Positions 49,885 to 62,972 of a stretch of DNA of 64,000 nucleotides are shown one piece after another (within the stretch, counting starts at the first letter, position 1; every line of letters starts with the position of its first letter). This stretch comes from Linepithema humile. Taxonomy: Eukaryota; Arthropoda; Insecta; Hymenoptera; Formicidae. The stretch lies in the NCBI RefSeq assembly GCF_040581485.1, contig NC_090132.1, positions 19,808,911 to 19,872,910 on the forward strand. The letters run 5' to 3'. Below the pieces are notes generated by a model that was given only the letters and a program-made list of their open reading frames with translations, was not told the origin of the DNA and searched no databases. A program made the position numbers and the translations under genes.

Positions 49885-52800
49885 ATCAAATAAATTAAAA
49901 CTTAAATTACATTTTGCGCGATTTTTTTTATACAAGTGATAGCTCGAATAATTAATATTTCGAACATGGATTAACGTTCATGAATTAAAACAATGATACA
50001 CACAACCTATGACGCACTACATAAAAATTCTTTTTAGAGTTATATAAACTTATTGCTGATTCGCATTTCAATTCTAACCAATCGATAGTATCGCGAACTC
50101 AAACAACTCACAAATTCGATTATTCGCTACCAATTGTTTTCTCGGATCGTTTGTTTGGCGATATTTTCTCTCGTCCAGTTTTTTTCTCGGCCTCGACCCA
50201 CGAGAATTACTTGCTGTTGTGCGCTACTGAGCGTTGGAGATAAAGCGAATCTCATAGGATGCGAATCTCTTCTTTTAGAGCGACACGGTATCGTCAGTGG
50301 GTCAAATGCTAAAATATTCACGGTTATCGTCTCGACAAATGCGAGTCTGAGAACTGTACATATTCTCTCGTGTGAGGAAAACAGTGTCACGGCATTACTT
50401 CGTTCTTGCTCGCACGGATGAATCTGGCTCGCTCGGTTTTATCCTCTTTTTGCGCGCCACAACGACGCCAACCCTTTCGAATATTTATCATGATATTCGC
50501 ATCATTAAGAGTTCGTCGCGTCCGATACTTCCGGCAGGGCAGACGTCAGCGGCAAATGGCAGCGCGCGCAATTTGTTTGCATTACTTTGACGTTCCCCGG
50601 ATCACCGTCGTTGTTTGCGCGTAAAGCAACGAAATGCATTTCTTTGTCCGCATCCCTTGCGAACATATTCCTGCTTCCCTACTAGCCTCGTTGTTATGTC
50701 ACCGTTGTGAAAATGAAAGTTCTCAGAATAGCAAGCGCATTTTAGTGATCTTAAAAAAGGCACTATGTTATACATATTTGAGATGATATAGGATATTTTT
50801 ATACATATAAAGAAATTTAAAATTCATATCTTTGTGATGTGCGTAATTTTGCGTGATGAATTTTAGACACATGTTGCAATATATGTCGTTGAAATATTAC
50901 ACAGAATCTACGTTGTATAAATATTTTATCTTACGATTTGTCATTGCTTTTTATTTTATATGAAGCTTGTAAAATATTGCATCAGTGAGTCGACTATAGT
51001 TAATAACAATATAAATTGCAGGAATAGCTTCATCATTTATCGTCTAGACGACAGGCGCGATTGGCAGATTATAGAGTGGATTTTTAAGCATCTAAACATT
51101 CACGTATGCGGATTTATTTTGGCGTAATAAAGTTGAAACATTTATTGAAAATTTGTTTGTTTAGCACGCCATCACGACAATACAGTTTTATTTGAAATTA
51201 AAAAAAGATGTGTGCAAATAATTCCTAAAACTAAAAGCTATCTTCAACAAATATTTATTCCATTATAGATCGTAATGAACGTTAGAGCATTATTTACAAC
51301 GAGATGCAACGAGGTCTATGTTCGATGGAAGGCGATTCGAAACTCGTGCAAAATAAACGTCCGTCCGGTGGAAATTCGACGGTGCAAGGTTTTTCAAGAC
51401 GGAATATTCCGATGAGTACCTCGACTATCTCTCTTTTTCCTCCCATATAATAGGCGGCTCGCATGGGAGATAGTGGAATATCGTATGAGGCATCTCAGTA
51501 TGCAAGCCTGTGTCTACGGCATCTTGTCGATATGTAGATATTCCTCGTCGATTTTTCCTGCGGATTTTCCACAGGCTCGCAAAATTCGCGTGAATTTAAA
51601 TTCGATGCGGCCACGTCGTCGCTCGCCAAGACTCGTTTCCGACGCTCGTGACCTCTCGTTAATATTAAACAGATTTTCGCTCGACCAAGACAGGAGTCAT
51701 TTGCCTGCGTGATATATCGATAAGCGGCACGAAAAATCCAACTGGTGGTGAAAAGTAGAAAAATGATTGCAAGGCGACCCAAATGCCTGTGTCGCATTAT
51801 TCAAATCTTATAAATTTTCCGATTTGTAAAGCTTACAAATAGCTCCACCCAAAGATAGCTGCTTTCAATATCATAACGATTTAAATTACGTGACCTAGCG
51901 TTTTAGGAAATTTCTGTAAGTTTGATGACTTATGATCGAATTATTTTGCGATATTTAGTCGAATTTCGTGTAATAATATTCGCACATAAATATTGGGGCA
52001 ATAATATTCATTTATTTATAATTTCTCTCCGTGCACACTCGCTCGCTTGTGCGAGAACGGATAATCATGCGTACAGCGAGCCGTTCCGTCACGCTAGTGT
52101 CCCTGCTGTCACATTATGTGATATATTCGATGGCCGTGTGCGTAACTTATTAGCTGCAATTAGCGGCAGCGGCTCATGTTAACGCGCGAGACAGTATCGC
52201 AGCTGCGCGGAACTTCAAAATAATACGATTTCAAACTTCAGAAGGGAAATGTTCTAACGAAATTATCTGCGCTTTGCGCGCGTCTACGTGCGCGATAATG
52301 CACTTGCCATAGAAGTGGGGAGTAGATGGCATCGAAGAAATTATCCATGAAAATCATTTTATCGCGACAACGATGACGAGACGACGATGCCGCGCAATAT
52401 ATTTTTTGTATTTTTTAATATAATATTTTTATAAAAATGTTGGATGGAATTTTTGGAGATTTGAGATATGCGCCAATTATATATGTGAATCGATTGGGTC
52501 GAATAATTTTTATATTTATGTTATTTCCCATCTATTAAATTACATTGATATAAACGAATACATATAAACGAATAACAAAAACACTTTTTCTAGCCATATT
52601 TGTTTCCATAGAGTAAAACGGTTATATTTTCGATGCAAGATGTTTTCGAAAGTTGAGAGTTGAGTTCGAAACTTTTGCTATTCTCTAATAGCAAAAGTGC
52701 TTACCTATATTCACTATCAAACTTTATGCGAACGGGAATACGTGAACGAAATACGAACGAGCGAGCTTACTAATATGTGCAAATATTATTCCTTTACGAC

Positions 52801-53311
52801 ACATCGCAAAGGACAATAGTGGCCATGGGCCAAATGTTTTCCGTGCTGTCCCATCTGATGTGTCTCTTTGAAAATCACATCAACCGGCACTCGTTGCCAA
52901 AAGATAGGAAAGGAAAATTGAGAGGCCGCAAAATATTTTCGTGCTTGTTTGGGCGAACCTGCGTATACAAACTTTCGTATGTCCAGGGGGCTAAAGGATA
53001 CGCCGTCGCTTCTTCCATCGGAGTTTCCGCTCTCTCATCGAAACTGCCACTTTCTTTTATAGCACTCCCGTCTGTCCTGTCCTCTGCGGGGCTCTTCCGA
53101 CAAAGAGCACCGCGGGGGCGATATACGCCACAAGGGTAAGACAGAAAGAAAAAAAAGAATGACGTGGGTAAAAGGTCCGAGGTTCGGCAGACAGAAACAA
53201 ACAGTCGTAAACAGGGGCCGAAAGAGGCTGGAAGGACACTAGAAGGGCGGCTTGTGAAGCACGTAAGGACCTATAGACGGATATGTTCGTCATATAACGC
53301 GCGTGTATATA

Positions 53312-53634
53312 GGGTGTCTCGGACTCATTTCGTCTCCTTTGATAAATCTGGAATCAGATACTTCTCTATCGGAAATTTCATTTGGCTTTGCGTGTTTTCT
53401 CGGTAACTCAACTTTCAAACCTTTGACGTCTTCTATTACTTAACTCTAAATTCAGAATTTGATCAAGCAAACTCTATTCGAAATTGGGAGAAAATGAAGT
53501 TTTGTTATTTGTTCGCATCTCTGTGAAGTTTTTAATTCATTTAACTTTTCATTTTTAATGAGGAAGTAGATAGCATCTTTTTTCTTTGATTTTATTATAC
53601 GTAATCCAGGGTATGCGTTACATCTGAGACACCC
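53312..53634. mobile_element. short TIR element with TA target duplication (MITE), 323 bp
   Basis: The left end reads GGGTGTCTCGGACTCATT; the reverse complement of the right end reads GGGTGTCTCAGATGTAAC. The first nine bases are identical and the match continues weakly. TA dinucleotides flank both ends (53310-53311 and 53635-53636), the target duplication of Tc1/mariner-type and some related elements. The interior is AT-rich with no long frame, so this is a non-autonomous copy. The superfamily is uncertain because the inverted repeats are short, and TA flanks are common by chance. Confidence 0.6.
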
Positions 53635-53636
53635 TA

Positions 53637-55737
53637 TGCAGACGGATAAATTCACGATAACTCGATGCCGGTGGCTTGTTGCTCGAGGGATCGAAAATGG
53701 TCACGTCGGTTATCAAGGTGGAGGGAAGACACATGTGGGTGACAGGGAAGGGGACACATGAAAGGGAGAAGGTCGATGCTCGTGGAATACATATTTTATA
53801 GGGCAATCACCGCCGACCCTTATCTACGGTTTGCTCGGTTATCTCCCTGCTCGGTTTAGCGCTCTTCGTACGTCTTTACTTATCTTCCGTTCCCTTGAGA
53901 CTTCCATGAAGTGACTGTCCCTCGCAAGTGATTTGGAAAGATTTGCGCGTTTACTAATGAACATGACATGTCATTGGACGTTGTCGTTACGCGCGTCAAT
54001 AAATCATTCGTATTATTTTCCGTATATATATACGGAATATATACGGCACTTTTTATAGATATTGATGATTCCCATATTCTTTATTAATGGAATTAATGGA
54101 ATTGTACTCTTTGTGACACTGCTTTTTGTATTTTTATAATAAAATACGCAGTGAATCTATATTGAATCACATAATATGTGAGAAATAAGACGGATTTTAG
54201 ATGTGCTTAATTTTTTAATTGAAGAAATAAGCTGTTAAATGTTTTAAATTGTTTCTGTAGAATGTAATATGAATATAAAAATGTCTTAATACAAATCCAC
54301 AATTCGTTTAAAATAAAATTTACGTTTCACAAATTATTGTGATAAAGAATTGTCAAATTTACAAATATAAATTAATAATATATATTATATATATATAATA
54401 ATATAAATTCCTAAAATTCAAATAATAAATAAATTTGTAACATTTTTTATATACCGAAGCATGATGATTAACCGATGAGAAGTAATTTTTGAATATTATT
54501 TGTATATCTATATACAATATATTTTTGTTTTTATGTTTTTTGTTTATTTGGAATATTTCAAGTTTAATATCTGTTGAAATACAAATAATAAATTACAAAA
54601 TTTCGCGATATGTCAAACATTTATGAACGAATTATCATGCAGGTACATAATACGAGATGTAACAAATAAAAAGAGAAATAATATCAAAGATGCGACGTGC
54701 TAACAAATACGCAATGGCATTGACGAAAGCGACGATGAAATATTTGCGAGCGGTGCTACAATTCGCAGCCGCGATATTTCGAACGTACAGAAATTTTTAG
54801 CGATACCCTATTGAATTCGCGTAGCGCATTTTATACGAATATGTTTGATTTTCTGCCCTTGCCATGTTCAAAAACTTCGCTCGGAAACGTTTGAATAGAC
54901 CGTAAACGAGAACGATTCCACGTTGTGCAGCGTGAAGCTCGGAAAAAAGCTAGCACTGCCTGTCGAATTGACAGAGTGTGACGAGAGAGGTGAAAGATTA
55001 AACGCGAGAGGAGCAGGACAAAAAAGAGGAAATCTGCAATTCGCTGCCTGCAGGTCAATCAGCGACAAAGATTTTTCGGTACTTGACGAAAAACGTCGGT
55101 GTGCTTAATAACATTATAACGTATGTGCGTAGAAGGGATATGAATTTTTTCAATAAAAATGATTTCCACATACTATTTCTTTTAGAAATGTCTTGCGATA
55201 TAGAGATTGTTGATGTGTAATATAGCATCTGCAATTTATGAATAAAAATGGTCAATATTTAAGAGATATGTGCGAGAGTGATATAAAAAATGTGAGTAAT
55301 ACGAGAAATGTATGTGAGAGTAATACCGAAAAGTGTAAGTATATGCAAACCGAAGCGGGTTTCGCTCGCGGGTCAGTTTGCTTCGTCGAATCTGCATTCC
55401 CCGAGGCACTAAGAATATTGCACCTCTTTGCCGATGCGCAATCGTCTTTGTGCGAGCGCTTCTTCCTTTCCATCCCTTTCTTCAGCTTTCTTCTCTTAGA
55501 TTTTACAAAAAGTCGAAAAAGCATATTTCAGCTTTAAAATCGCGAAGATTTGTCGTAAAGTATGATTGAAATTACGTATTGGCATATTTCGAAAATTTCT
55601 CAGATCACTCGATCTACTTTGTAATATTGAAAGTAATTAATATTTTTGCATATCACATTTTTTATGTTACTTATTGTTCATATTTAATTATATCTTAAAG
55701 ATTCTCATAACAATATTCATTGTTAGTGATTATTCAG
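53637..55737. other. non-coding DNA before the candidate terminal exon
   Basis: GC patches lie at 53.64-54.0, 54.7-55.1 and 55.3-55.5 kb around a strongly AT-rich core that holds the 20-bp palindrome at 54018. The final stretch before 55737 is T-rich, but its pyrimidine tract is only moderate. Confidence 0.4.
54018..54037. repeat. perfect 20-bp AT-core palindrome
   Basis: TTCCGTATATATATACGGAA equals its own reverse complement. It borders a long AT-rich stretch. Confidence 0.55.
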
Positions 55738-55976
55738 AAGCTCTAAGCAGGAAACCTTTGTTTGCCTCGTTTGGTAAACGAAAGTTGATTAGATCTGCAC
55801 TTTATGCGAAATCCGTAACACGATTCACGACAGCGCAAACATGCACAGATACGACAATGAACGAGACGGACGTCTTCAACATGTACGGTGAAATTAATTC
55901 GGCACCTCTTACCAAGTACTTAGACAGTGGAATTAACGAAGCTTTAGATCAACCAACGCAAACGCAATTAATTTAG
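55738..55976 (+). CDS. candidate 3'-terminal coding exon, unknown protein C-terminus
   Basis: An open frame of 79 codons runs from a TTATTCAG acceptor-like site (AG at 55736-55737) to TAG at 55974-55976. An alternative acceptor TTGTTAG ends at 55726. The frame is open back to about 55641 but has no in-frame ATG, and that upstream part reads as AT-rich hydrophobic residues typical of translated intron. Inside the exon, base composition rises and the protein is balanced and hydrophilic: an R/K-rich start (SRKPLFASFGKRK), a T/S-rich middle with one Cys (TTAQTCTDTT) and an acidic, Q-rich tail ending PTQTQLI. An AATAAA hexamer lies about 210 nt after the stop. No conserved domain is recognised. 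It resembles a cytoplasmic tail or a propeptide, but a chance frame cannot be excluded. The only neighbouring support is the phase-compatible micro-exon at 29880. Confidence 0.35.
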
Positions 55977-56183
55977 CAATTGTTTGCCGTAAACAATTCT
56001 GGAATCAACTATGCCGTTTTTATATTCTTGTTAATAATACCGTTGTGACGCAACTTTGTTCATCCTGATATCTATATTAATATTATAAATGAAATTCAGC
56101 GCAAACTATTATTATTGAATTAACATAGTGTCTTGTAATATTATTTTTATTTTATTTTATGATAAACGTATAAAAATACAAGA

Positions 56184-56189
56184 AATAAA
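56184..56189 (+). terminator. possible polyadenylation signal AATAAA
   Basis: An AATAAA hexamer lies about 210 nt after the stop codon of the candidate terminal exon at 55738-55976, a normal 3'UTR length for an insect gene. AATAAA is common by chance in such AT-rich DNA, so its value depends on the exon call. Confidence 0.25.
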
Positions 56190-57444
56190 AAATTATAAGC
56201 AATAGATTTATTAGTCAAAACTTATTAGATATACTTATTTAAGTAGTTAAAAAATAAACAATTTTTTTTATTATTTTTGTATCAGCTCTTCTTTTATCTA
56301 TTTTGTTATTAACGGTGAAAATATGCGCATGCTGAAAGACAGTAATAATGCAGCTTTCGAACATAGTTTTGGTAGCTATGTACGTTAAATGACTGAAAAT
56401 ATGAAGCAGCGCAAAAAAACGGCAATGTATTTGTAATTTTGCTGGCAAACGTAACTAGAACAGACTGCTGAAAAGTTTGATGTAATTTCTACTAAAGTTC
56501 ATATGTCATACTGTTTCTGGTATATTTAGGAATTTTATGTTTGGCTTACTATACCTCGGGCATTATCGTTTCATAAAAGATGCGACTACGAGTGCGGATG
56601 TTTTTATGTAAATTACCAAGATAGAAACTTGCAGTTTAATGTATGTTGCGATATTTTGCGACCTATGAATCAACCTTGGCAAACAAAATTAAAAATCGCG
56701 ATTATTAAGATATAACAGTCCATAAAGAGTAAAAGCATGAGCATCAACAGAAGTTTTATACAGCGAAATATTTTATTCTATATTTTTTCGTAATATGATA
56801 CTACAAAGCCATTTATCATTTTTTTAAATTATAAATATAAGGATCAAGAAAAAGTTGATGAGATAAAGAAAAAATTAAAATATTTAGGATCTAAACTTCA
56901 AGGAGAGACAATTAGATTATTAAAATTTTTAAACAAGAATGTTTAACTTGTTTCAAATATAGTTTATTTGAATAAAGTTTTAATTTGATTCTAAAATATC
57001 AAAATATTTGACATTAAAAATTATAAATATGAAAAATTTTATTAAATAAGTAATCATTTTCGGTGAAAAAAAATTACGTATAAGGTGACATATATATGTA
57101 TATTTTTCTGTATTTTGTTATACCATAATTAATATAACTACCACAATATTTAATATGAAATGCATCGGCAATGAATATATCACGTGAAACAAGCGTAGCA
57201 ACATTTTTCTGCCAAACAGTAAAAAGACATCATCAGAATTCTCTCGAGTCCGCTTTCAAGCCGACGTTAACTCATTCTTGCAGAAATAAAAGCTTGCTCT
57301 TTAGGAGGCTTCCGTCTTAGAATTTTTTCTTTCTCGGACTGGTGAATCACTACGACGAAAGTCCTGAGGGGTGGTGGCTCCGGTCGTTGATGATAAGCGG
57401 CCTCTTTCCCGCGTCGCGGCTTCGCGACCGCTCCTTTACATAGC

Positions 57445-57461
57445 GCGGCGCAATGCGCCGC
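57445..57461. repeat. GC-rich 8-bp-arm hairpin
   Basis: GCGGCGCA, A, TGCGCCGC: perfect arms with a single-base centre, in the same GC island as the 24-bp palindrome. Confidence 0.5.
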
Positions 57462-57766
57462 CAGGTGGTGGACCATGTAAAATGCATGAGGGTCGTGTAC
57501 GGCGTGTATACGAGCGTCGCCGGCTGGTAACCAAGTCCCTTTCCCTGCCGCCCCTCCCTGAATGCGGGAATTAAAACGCAATTTCCCGCACAAAGCGGGA
57601 CAGTTTATGCTGGCCCCTTCTTTCTCTTTCAGTCCTCTTTTCTTTCCGCTCTCCTCGTCCTCTGCTTCTTCCACTTCACCACCACCGCCTCTCCAAGCGC
57701 GCGGTGTCTGCTTAATGAAGCTTTCCCGCGAGGGCTCTTTTTCTTTTTGCTCAGCCACAACGCGTT

Positions 57767-57790
57767 ACACGCTGCTTGCAAGCAGCGTGT
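57767..57790. repeat. perfect 24-bp palindrome
   Basis: ACACGCTGCTTG is followed directly by its exact reverse complement CAAGCAGCGTGT, inside the CpG-rich island at 57.2-58.1 kb. It has no spacer, so it is a palindrome rather than a stem-loop gene. Confidence 0.6.
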
Positions 57791-59627
57791 TGTTCTGTCG
57801 CGAGCTTTGCGTCGTTCCCCGTTCCGCCTCTGATTCCAGCTCGCTCGCCTTGTCCTTTTCATGACAGTCGCGACCAACCTTTCCAACACTTCTCGTCGCG
57901 AGACGACTCTCTTAGTTGCACTTCCGTTCCCGCGGTCGTTTACGTAAAAGTCGCCCGATTTCGCGTCGAGTGGTTAAAGGACGTTTCTAGGCAGACCGTG
58001 TGCACGACCCTCGAGTGCAGTTTCTTGGCAAGCTCCAACATGCTCCTAACACGTCTGTTAGCTTGATAATTCTGTCACGTTCTCTTGGAATGTTAAAAGC
58101 ATAAAAAAGAAGAGTTTGTAAATTTTTTTAAGAAAAGGCGCTCTGAATAAAACACTTTTCTAGAATTTTTGCATTTTAGCACATTTTAGCACATTTTTAT
58201 TTTTATTTGTACTGATCAACGATCTCCTGACTTGAATTTATCACATCTTTCAGTTTCCTTTATCAACGTTACGACGCATTTTATATAGCTTGGCTTCCTC
58301 CATATTTGTGAACAGAGACATTTTTCATGCGTATCCAATGAAACTGAATTTGCTACAGTGATCCTACTATCTTTGACCATTCTCTTGCACAGAGGAATAT
58401 CATGTGTGTGTAGTACATTTTATTCATACCCAATGTGAGTATAAACTTCTCATCCAAACACATACTTTGTACGGCAATGTAAAGCCTAGCACTGTGTATA
58501 AAGTTAGCTTTCTTATTCATATAAAACGGAGTTTATACTCTCCGTTTCCAAAACGTGAGTTTATACTCCACTTTCTTCGTATACCCCATTGTCTCGCTCT
58601 CTCGTTCCATTTCATCATGCGAGCGTCCTAAGTCTGCAAGTTCAAACCGCCGACGTGCTAGAGGGACGTGCTAGAAGCGAAGTCAAGAGGCGGCCAACGG
58701 TGCTCGAGGAAAATCGAGTGAGAACGAGGCGTGTGTGTGTGCGAAGTCGACTGGGTGGAGTGGAGGGGAAAATTCTGAGATGGAAGTAAACTCGGTTAAG
58801 AAGTCGCGCGCGCTCTCCGCGAGGGAGGCCCGAAAGAATTGCCGGTTCTCGTGCACTGTGTGCACTGGACGAACGCGATTTTCCAAAGAATGTCTTCTCC
58901 TAAAGCAGTATAAACTGCATACGCGGAACTATATACGGGAGCAGAGATACAGGTGTACAGGGCGCTTCCGATAAATTGTCGTCGTAAAGCGCGATGAAGC
59001 TGGCGCGTACGGAAGTAAAACGTATACCGTGAAACTGTTTCTTAGTTACGATAGCAGAAGCGGTTGCAGCGCTTTATCTTTTAAGCGCTTTGTCCATTTC
59101 CAGCAGCTTCCAGTAATTGAAGCAGCTTCCAGCAGTCCAAACTAATTTCTAGCAAATAAATTATTCTCTTCTTCAACGTGTGTGGCTGAGAAAAATGTGT
59201 AGATGAGATTTGAAAATAAAATTATGTAAAAAAACACATGTGAAATTATGAAAAAGCAACAAATAACTTGAGTCTTAATTGTATCAATTTTTTAAAATAT
59301 CTCTTTTTCACTATTATTTTCCCTCGCATTTCCGAAATACACTGTCCATTCAAAGAATTCGGCAATGATTTATCGCGTCGCGTGACAACGCGACGGAACG
59401 CTCCGCGGCGACTTTAAAAGTTGCGCTTCGCTTCTATTCAGATACTTGTATGTCAGCGCCAACTTTTGAAAGGACGTTTCAAAATGCATACGTATATATA
59501 TTTCAAATGCACACATATGCAACGTGCGGCTAACTCCGTGGTTTTGTCCGCAAACTCGCACAACGTTGCGCGCATAGTTGTTCGATTGCGCTGGATACAC
59601 CCCGTATATGTGCTCAAATATACACGT

Positions 59628-59652
59628 ACACACACACACACACACACACACA
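59628..59652. repeat. (AC)n microsatellite
   Basis: About 12 perfect AC units, preceded by a short imperfect stretch. Confidence 0.9.
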
Positions 59653-62600
59653 TACCAATAGAATGCACCGTACGTGCCATCGGTGCCAGCGTTCTCGCGC
59701 GTACGCTGTAAAAGCGTAAGGGGACGTAAATCTCGCGTCGACATAAATTCCTTTATCGCGGCCCGTCTTGCAGCGAGAACGCGACGCCTGGCCAGTTCTT
59801 ACTTTTTCTCTTACTGCGGAGCTCCATAGGGTTCTTACTGTCCGCGGCGACATGCGTCCCGGGATAACGGAGTCTCTGGTGCAGCGACAACGCGGCCGCT
59901 CTTAGTAAATATTAGTTGTAAAATAAATCTGGCGAAGTTGGAACTGTGCCCCGAACGATAATCCTTTGTTTACTGCGGAGAATAGAAATCCCAGTTAGCA
60001 AAACCGCGAGTAAAAATACCGCATTGTCTTCGATCCTATAGGGATCGTGTTCCAATTTTTGCAAGAATTTCCGCGGTGTTTGTTGCGCTGAATATACTGG
60101 CACGATACACAACCCATATTCTCGCGTGAGAAAAATTGGAGCACACCTGATATAAGTTTATTAAACTCTATCCATCATATCTCTTGCACCAAGACGGATT
60201 TTATATTAAAATTACGACAACAAGTCTGAGTGTGATTAATATATCTAACTACGTTGTACGCTTTCGCATCTTGGATGTCACTTAATCGAAAAGTCAGTAT
60301 CATTACTGAAAACTTTGTCATTTTAATGAAGAGTGAATGAAATTGAAAACAAAGCTTCTACTTTTAAAATTATTCTATTTCTCGAAGTTCTTTAAAATTC
60401 AGAAAATTTACCTTACGTTTATATCTTCTATATGTTGTAAATATTGAAACATGTCATCTGAGCTTCCAACAGTTACAATATTTCTAGCCAACTTTTTGCA
60501 CTGTTGTACAAAAGACAACGAAAGGGAAGATATTTCTCGTTACCTCTCGAAGAGAAATGTAGAGAAACAAACGCGAAGATTATCGCACGCACGTTTGTCA
60601 AGAGTATTTCCACTAATCAGGCGATTATTTTCTCTATATTTATTTATCTTGTATCCTTGTATCTTTCTGAACGCGAAGAGATGCCATTAGGATATGAGGC
60701 ATCGAAATAGGTGCGGGATACACGTCGCGCCAATTAGCAGTTCGCGGACGTCGTTCGGGAGGCAATCGAGACAACGAAATAAGAGGAAACCAATTATCTA
60801 CCCAAGCGAGTGGCTGTCCGCCAACGCAGTTGTTTCCTAATTGCGCCAACGTCCGGCCATTGCGCGCTACGCCTCGTACATACCCCTGCGGAAGCGGCAC
60901 CCTCCGATCCGAGCAGGGTAAACTTTGCTCGAATTTGCGTTCACCCAACGCGGCAGCTTTTCACAGCCTACGTGATAGGAATTTCATTCTGGGAACGTGT
61001 TTTGAGTGAGAAAACTATGCATCTCCACTTAAAAAGATCGATTATATCTTGTTAACAGAGGCATTCAGCCGAAAGATAACAGAAACTATTAATTTTTTAA
61101 CCATTCTTGTTTTATACGTTCATAAAAGACGAATCTGATTTTATTCAAATAGAAAATGTAGGTAAACTTTTTATACCATAAATATATCTTTTCCATGAGC
61201 CAAATAAATTAATTATCCGTAATATTTATCAAAGTTTGCACAAAGTTTATCTGAAAAGAGTGCAAAGAGATTTTTACAGAGAAAAAGTGTCTTTAGTTAT
61301 TAATATTTCTTTGAAACAGAAACTTTTTATACTGTACTCTATAAATATTTCCAGGTAACACGTTTTATTGTGCCAGATTGTAAAAGAAACTTTTACGTTT
61401 TATCTGATATTAAAAATTGTAAATGAAATAATTCTTATAAAAAAGTAATTTTTTTTTTATTAGGCATATTATTTTATAAAAATCAATAGAATATTCTTTA
61501 TATTTGTATTTATTTTATGTATTAAAATTTTCTGATAAATATCGATAACAATACAAAAAATATTAGTTATTTTATTCTTTTAAGTGTTTATTTAAAAAAA
61601 TGTAAATTTGCTGCATGTATGATTTGACAAATGTAAAGTTTATTAACAAAGTTGATTACATTTAAAAAATTTCTATTAAAAATTTATATCGCTTAAAATA
61701 CAAAATAACGCTACCGGTTAATATCAATAAATTAATGATTTGTTATCGAAATATATGTATTTTTTTGTTTGCTATTTGAAAATAATGTGAAATTTCTTCA
61801 ACGCAAATTCGAGCAAGTGCAACGAACTCGAAACGAGCAAACCAAGAACGGCATCTATAGATAGAAAATGTGAATATTCACGCTGACTAATGTCTCCGCG
61901 ACGTCTGGCGCGTCTACCAAATTGCAGTCGAGAACAACGACGCGGAATTTAAGAATCGCCTGGCAAGTCTTCGCGTTCAGTATCTAATAAGCGTCCAACG
62001 TTATACATATAGCGGGGATAAGCGTAGCGACGTGGCGACGAGGAAAGACGAGGGAAGAAGGCTCGATAACGCAATTCGCCATTCTCGTAACAAAGAGCGC
62101 TCTTCTTCCAGCCGGTGCACATAGCATCCGGGCTACACGTACGTATATCAGCGCGGGCCACGTGTGTTCAGGAAGGTACGTACATAACGTGAGTGCCATA
62201 TGTCCGTGCAATATGTCCGTGGACGACAGGGTAAGGATGGGCGAACGAGAGACAGTCCAGCGAGTGAGCTTTCAGTCCAAGACCGGTCTATGGCCGCCTC
62301 TCTCTTTGACAATGGCTCGCGTAAAACAGGTACGAGGACGGAGAACGGCAAGGAACGGCGGCTCGTTGATACAGGAAGCGAATTTATGAAAGTTACCGGG
62401 CATAAGAATAAAGAGAGGAGGAAAACCACTCCGCCTTTACGTCTCCGTTTTACTATCCTATCCTGCGATTTGCATAACGCGTGCTCGGCTCGTTTTTTTC
62501 CCCCGCTCCCCGCCGCTCTTTCAATCTTCCTACTGACAATGCACTACCAATCTGGCAAAATGTCTTTGGTGGAATCTCAATATGTCGCATATTAGTTATG

Positions 62601-62953
62601 TTTGGTTAAATGTTTAGCACGAAAGTTGTGACGATGCAATCAAATTTCAGTGTCGACCCAAATACTAATCTCAAGTGTGGAAACATAAAGAAATTCTTAG
62701 ATTAATGATGTATAGTTGTAGAATGGCTGACTACATTATAAAAAGGTTTGTTATATTTACACAAATAATAAATGTGAAAATTACATAACGGAAATATCCA
62801 AAATCACATAATTTTACAAAAATTATATAATTTTATCTCTCATTGTATAAATATATCTTTATTTTATATGAAGAATTATACAAATAATGTGAAATATTTT
62901 ATAAATTTTATATAAATGTATTAATTTTTATAATATCTGACTGTAATAATATC

Positions 62954-62972
62954 TAACCATAAATTATGGTTA
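62954..62972. repeat. perfect 9-bp-arm inverted repeat
   Basis: TAACCATAA, A, TTATGGTTA. Exact symmetry within AT-rich sequence. Confidence 0.45.

Larger units (their letters stand above)
42501..53309. other. probable long intron, second half
   Basis: AT-rich DNA is interrupted by GC-rich patches near 43.7-44.0, 44.3-44.7, 45.4-45.7, 45.9-46.2, 47.1-47.7, 48.2-48.6, 48.7-49.6, 50.1-50.7, 51.3-51.8, 52.0-52.4 and 52.8-53.3 kb. Acceptor-like TTCTTTTCAG ends at 46807 without a coding follow-on. No gene is supported apart from the weak minus-strand frame at 48443-48622. Confidence 0.4.

Noticed and set aside
57267..57758. 163-codon frame (-) in the 57-kb GC island
   Set aside because: E/K/G/A-rich low complexity with equally open frames on the other strand. 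Better explained as a CpG island.
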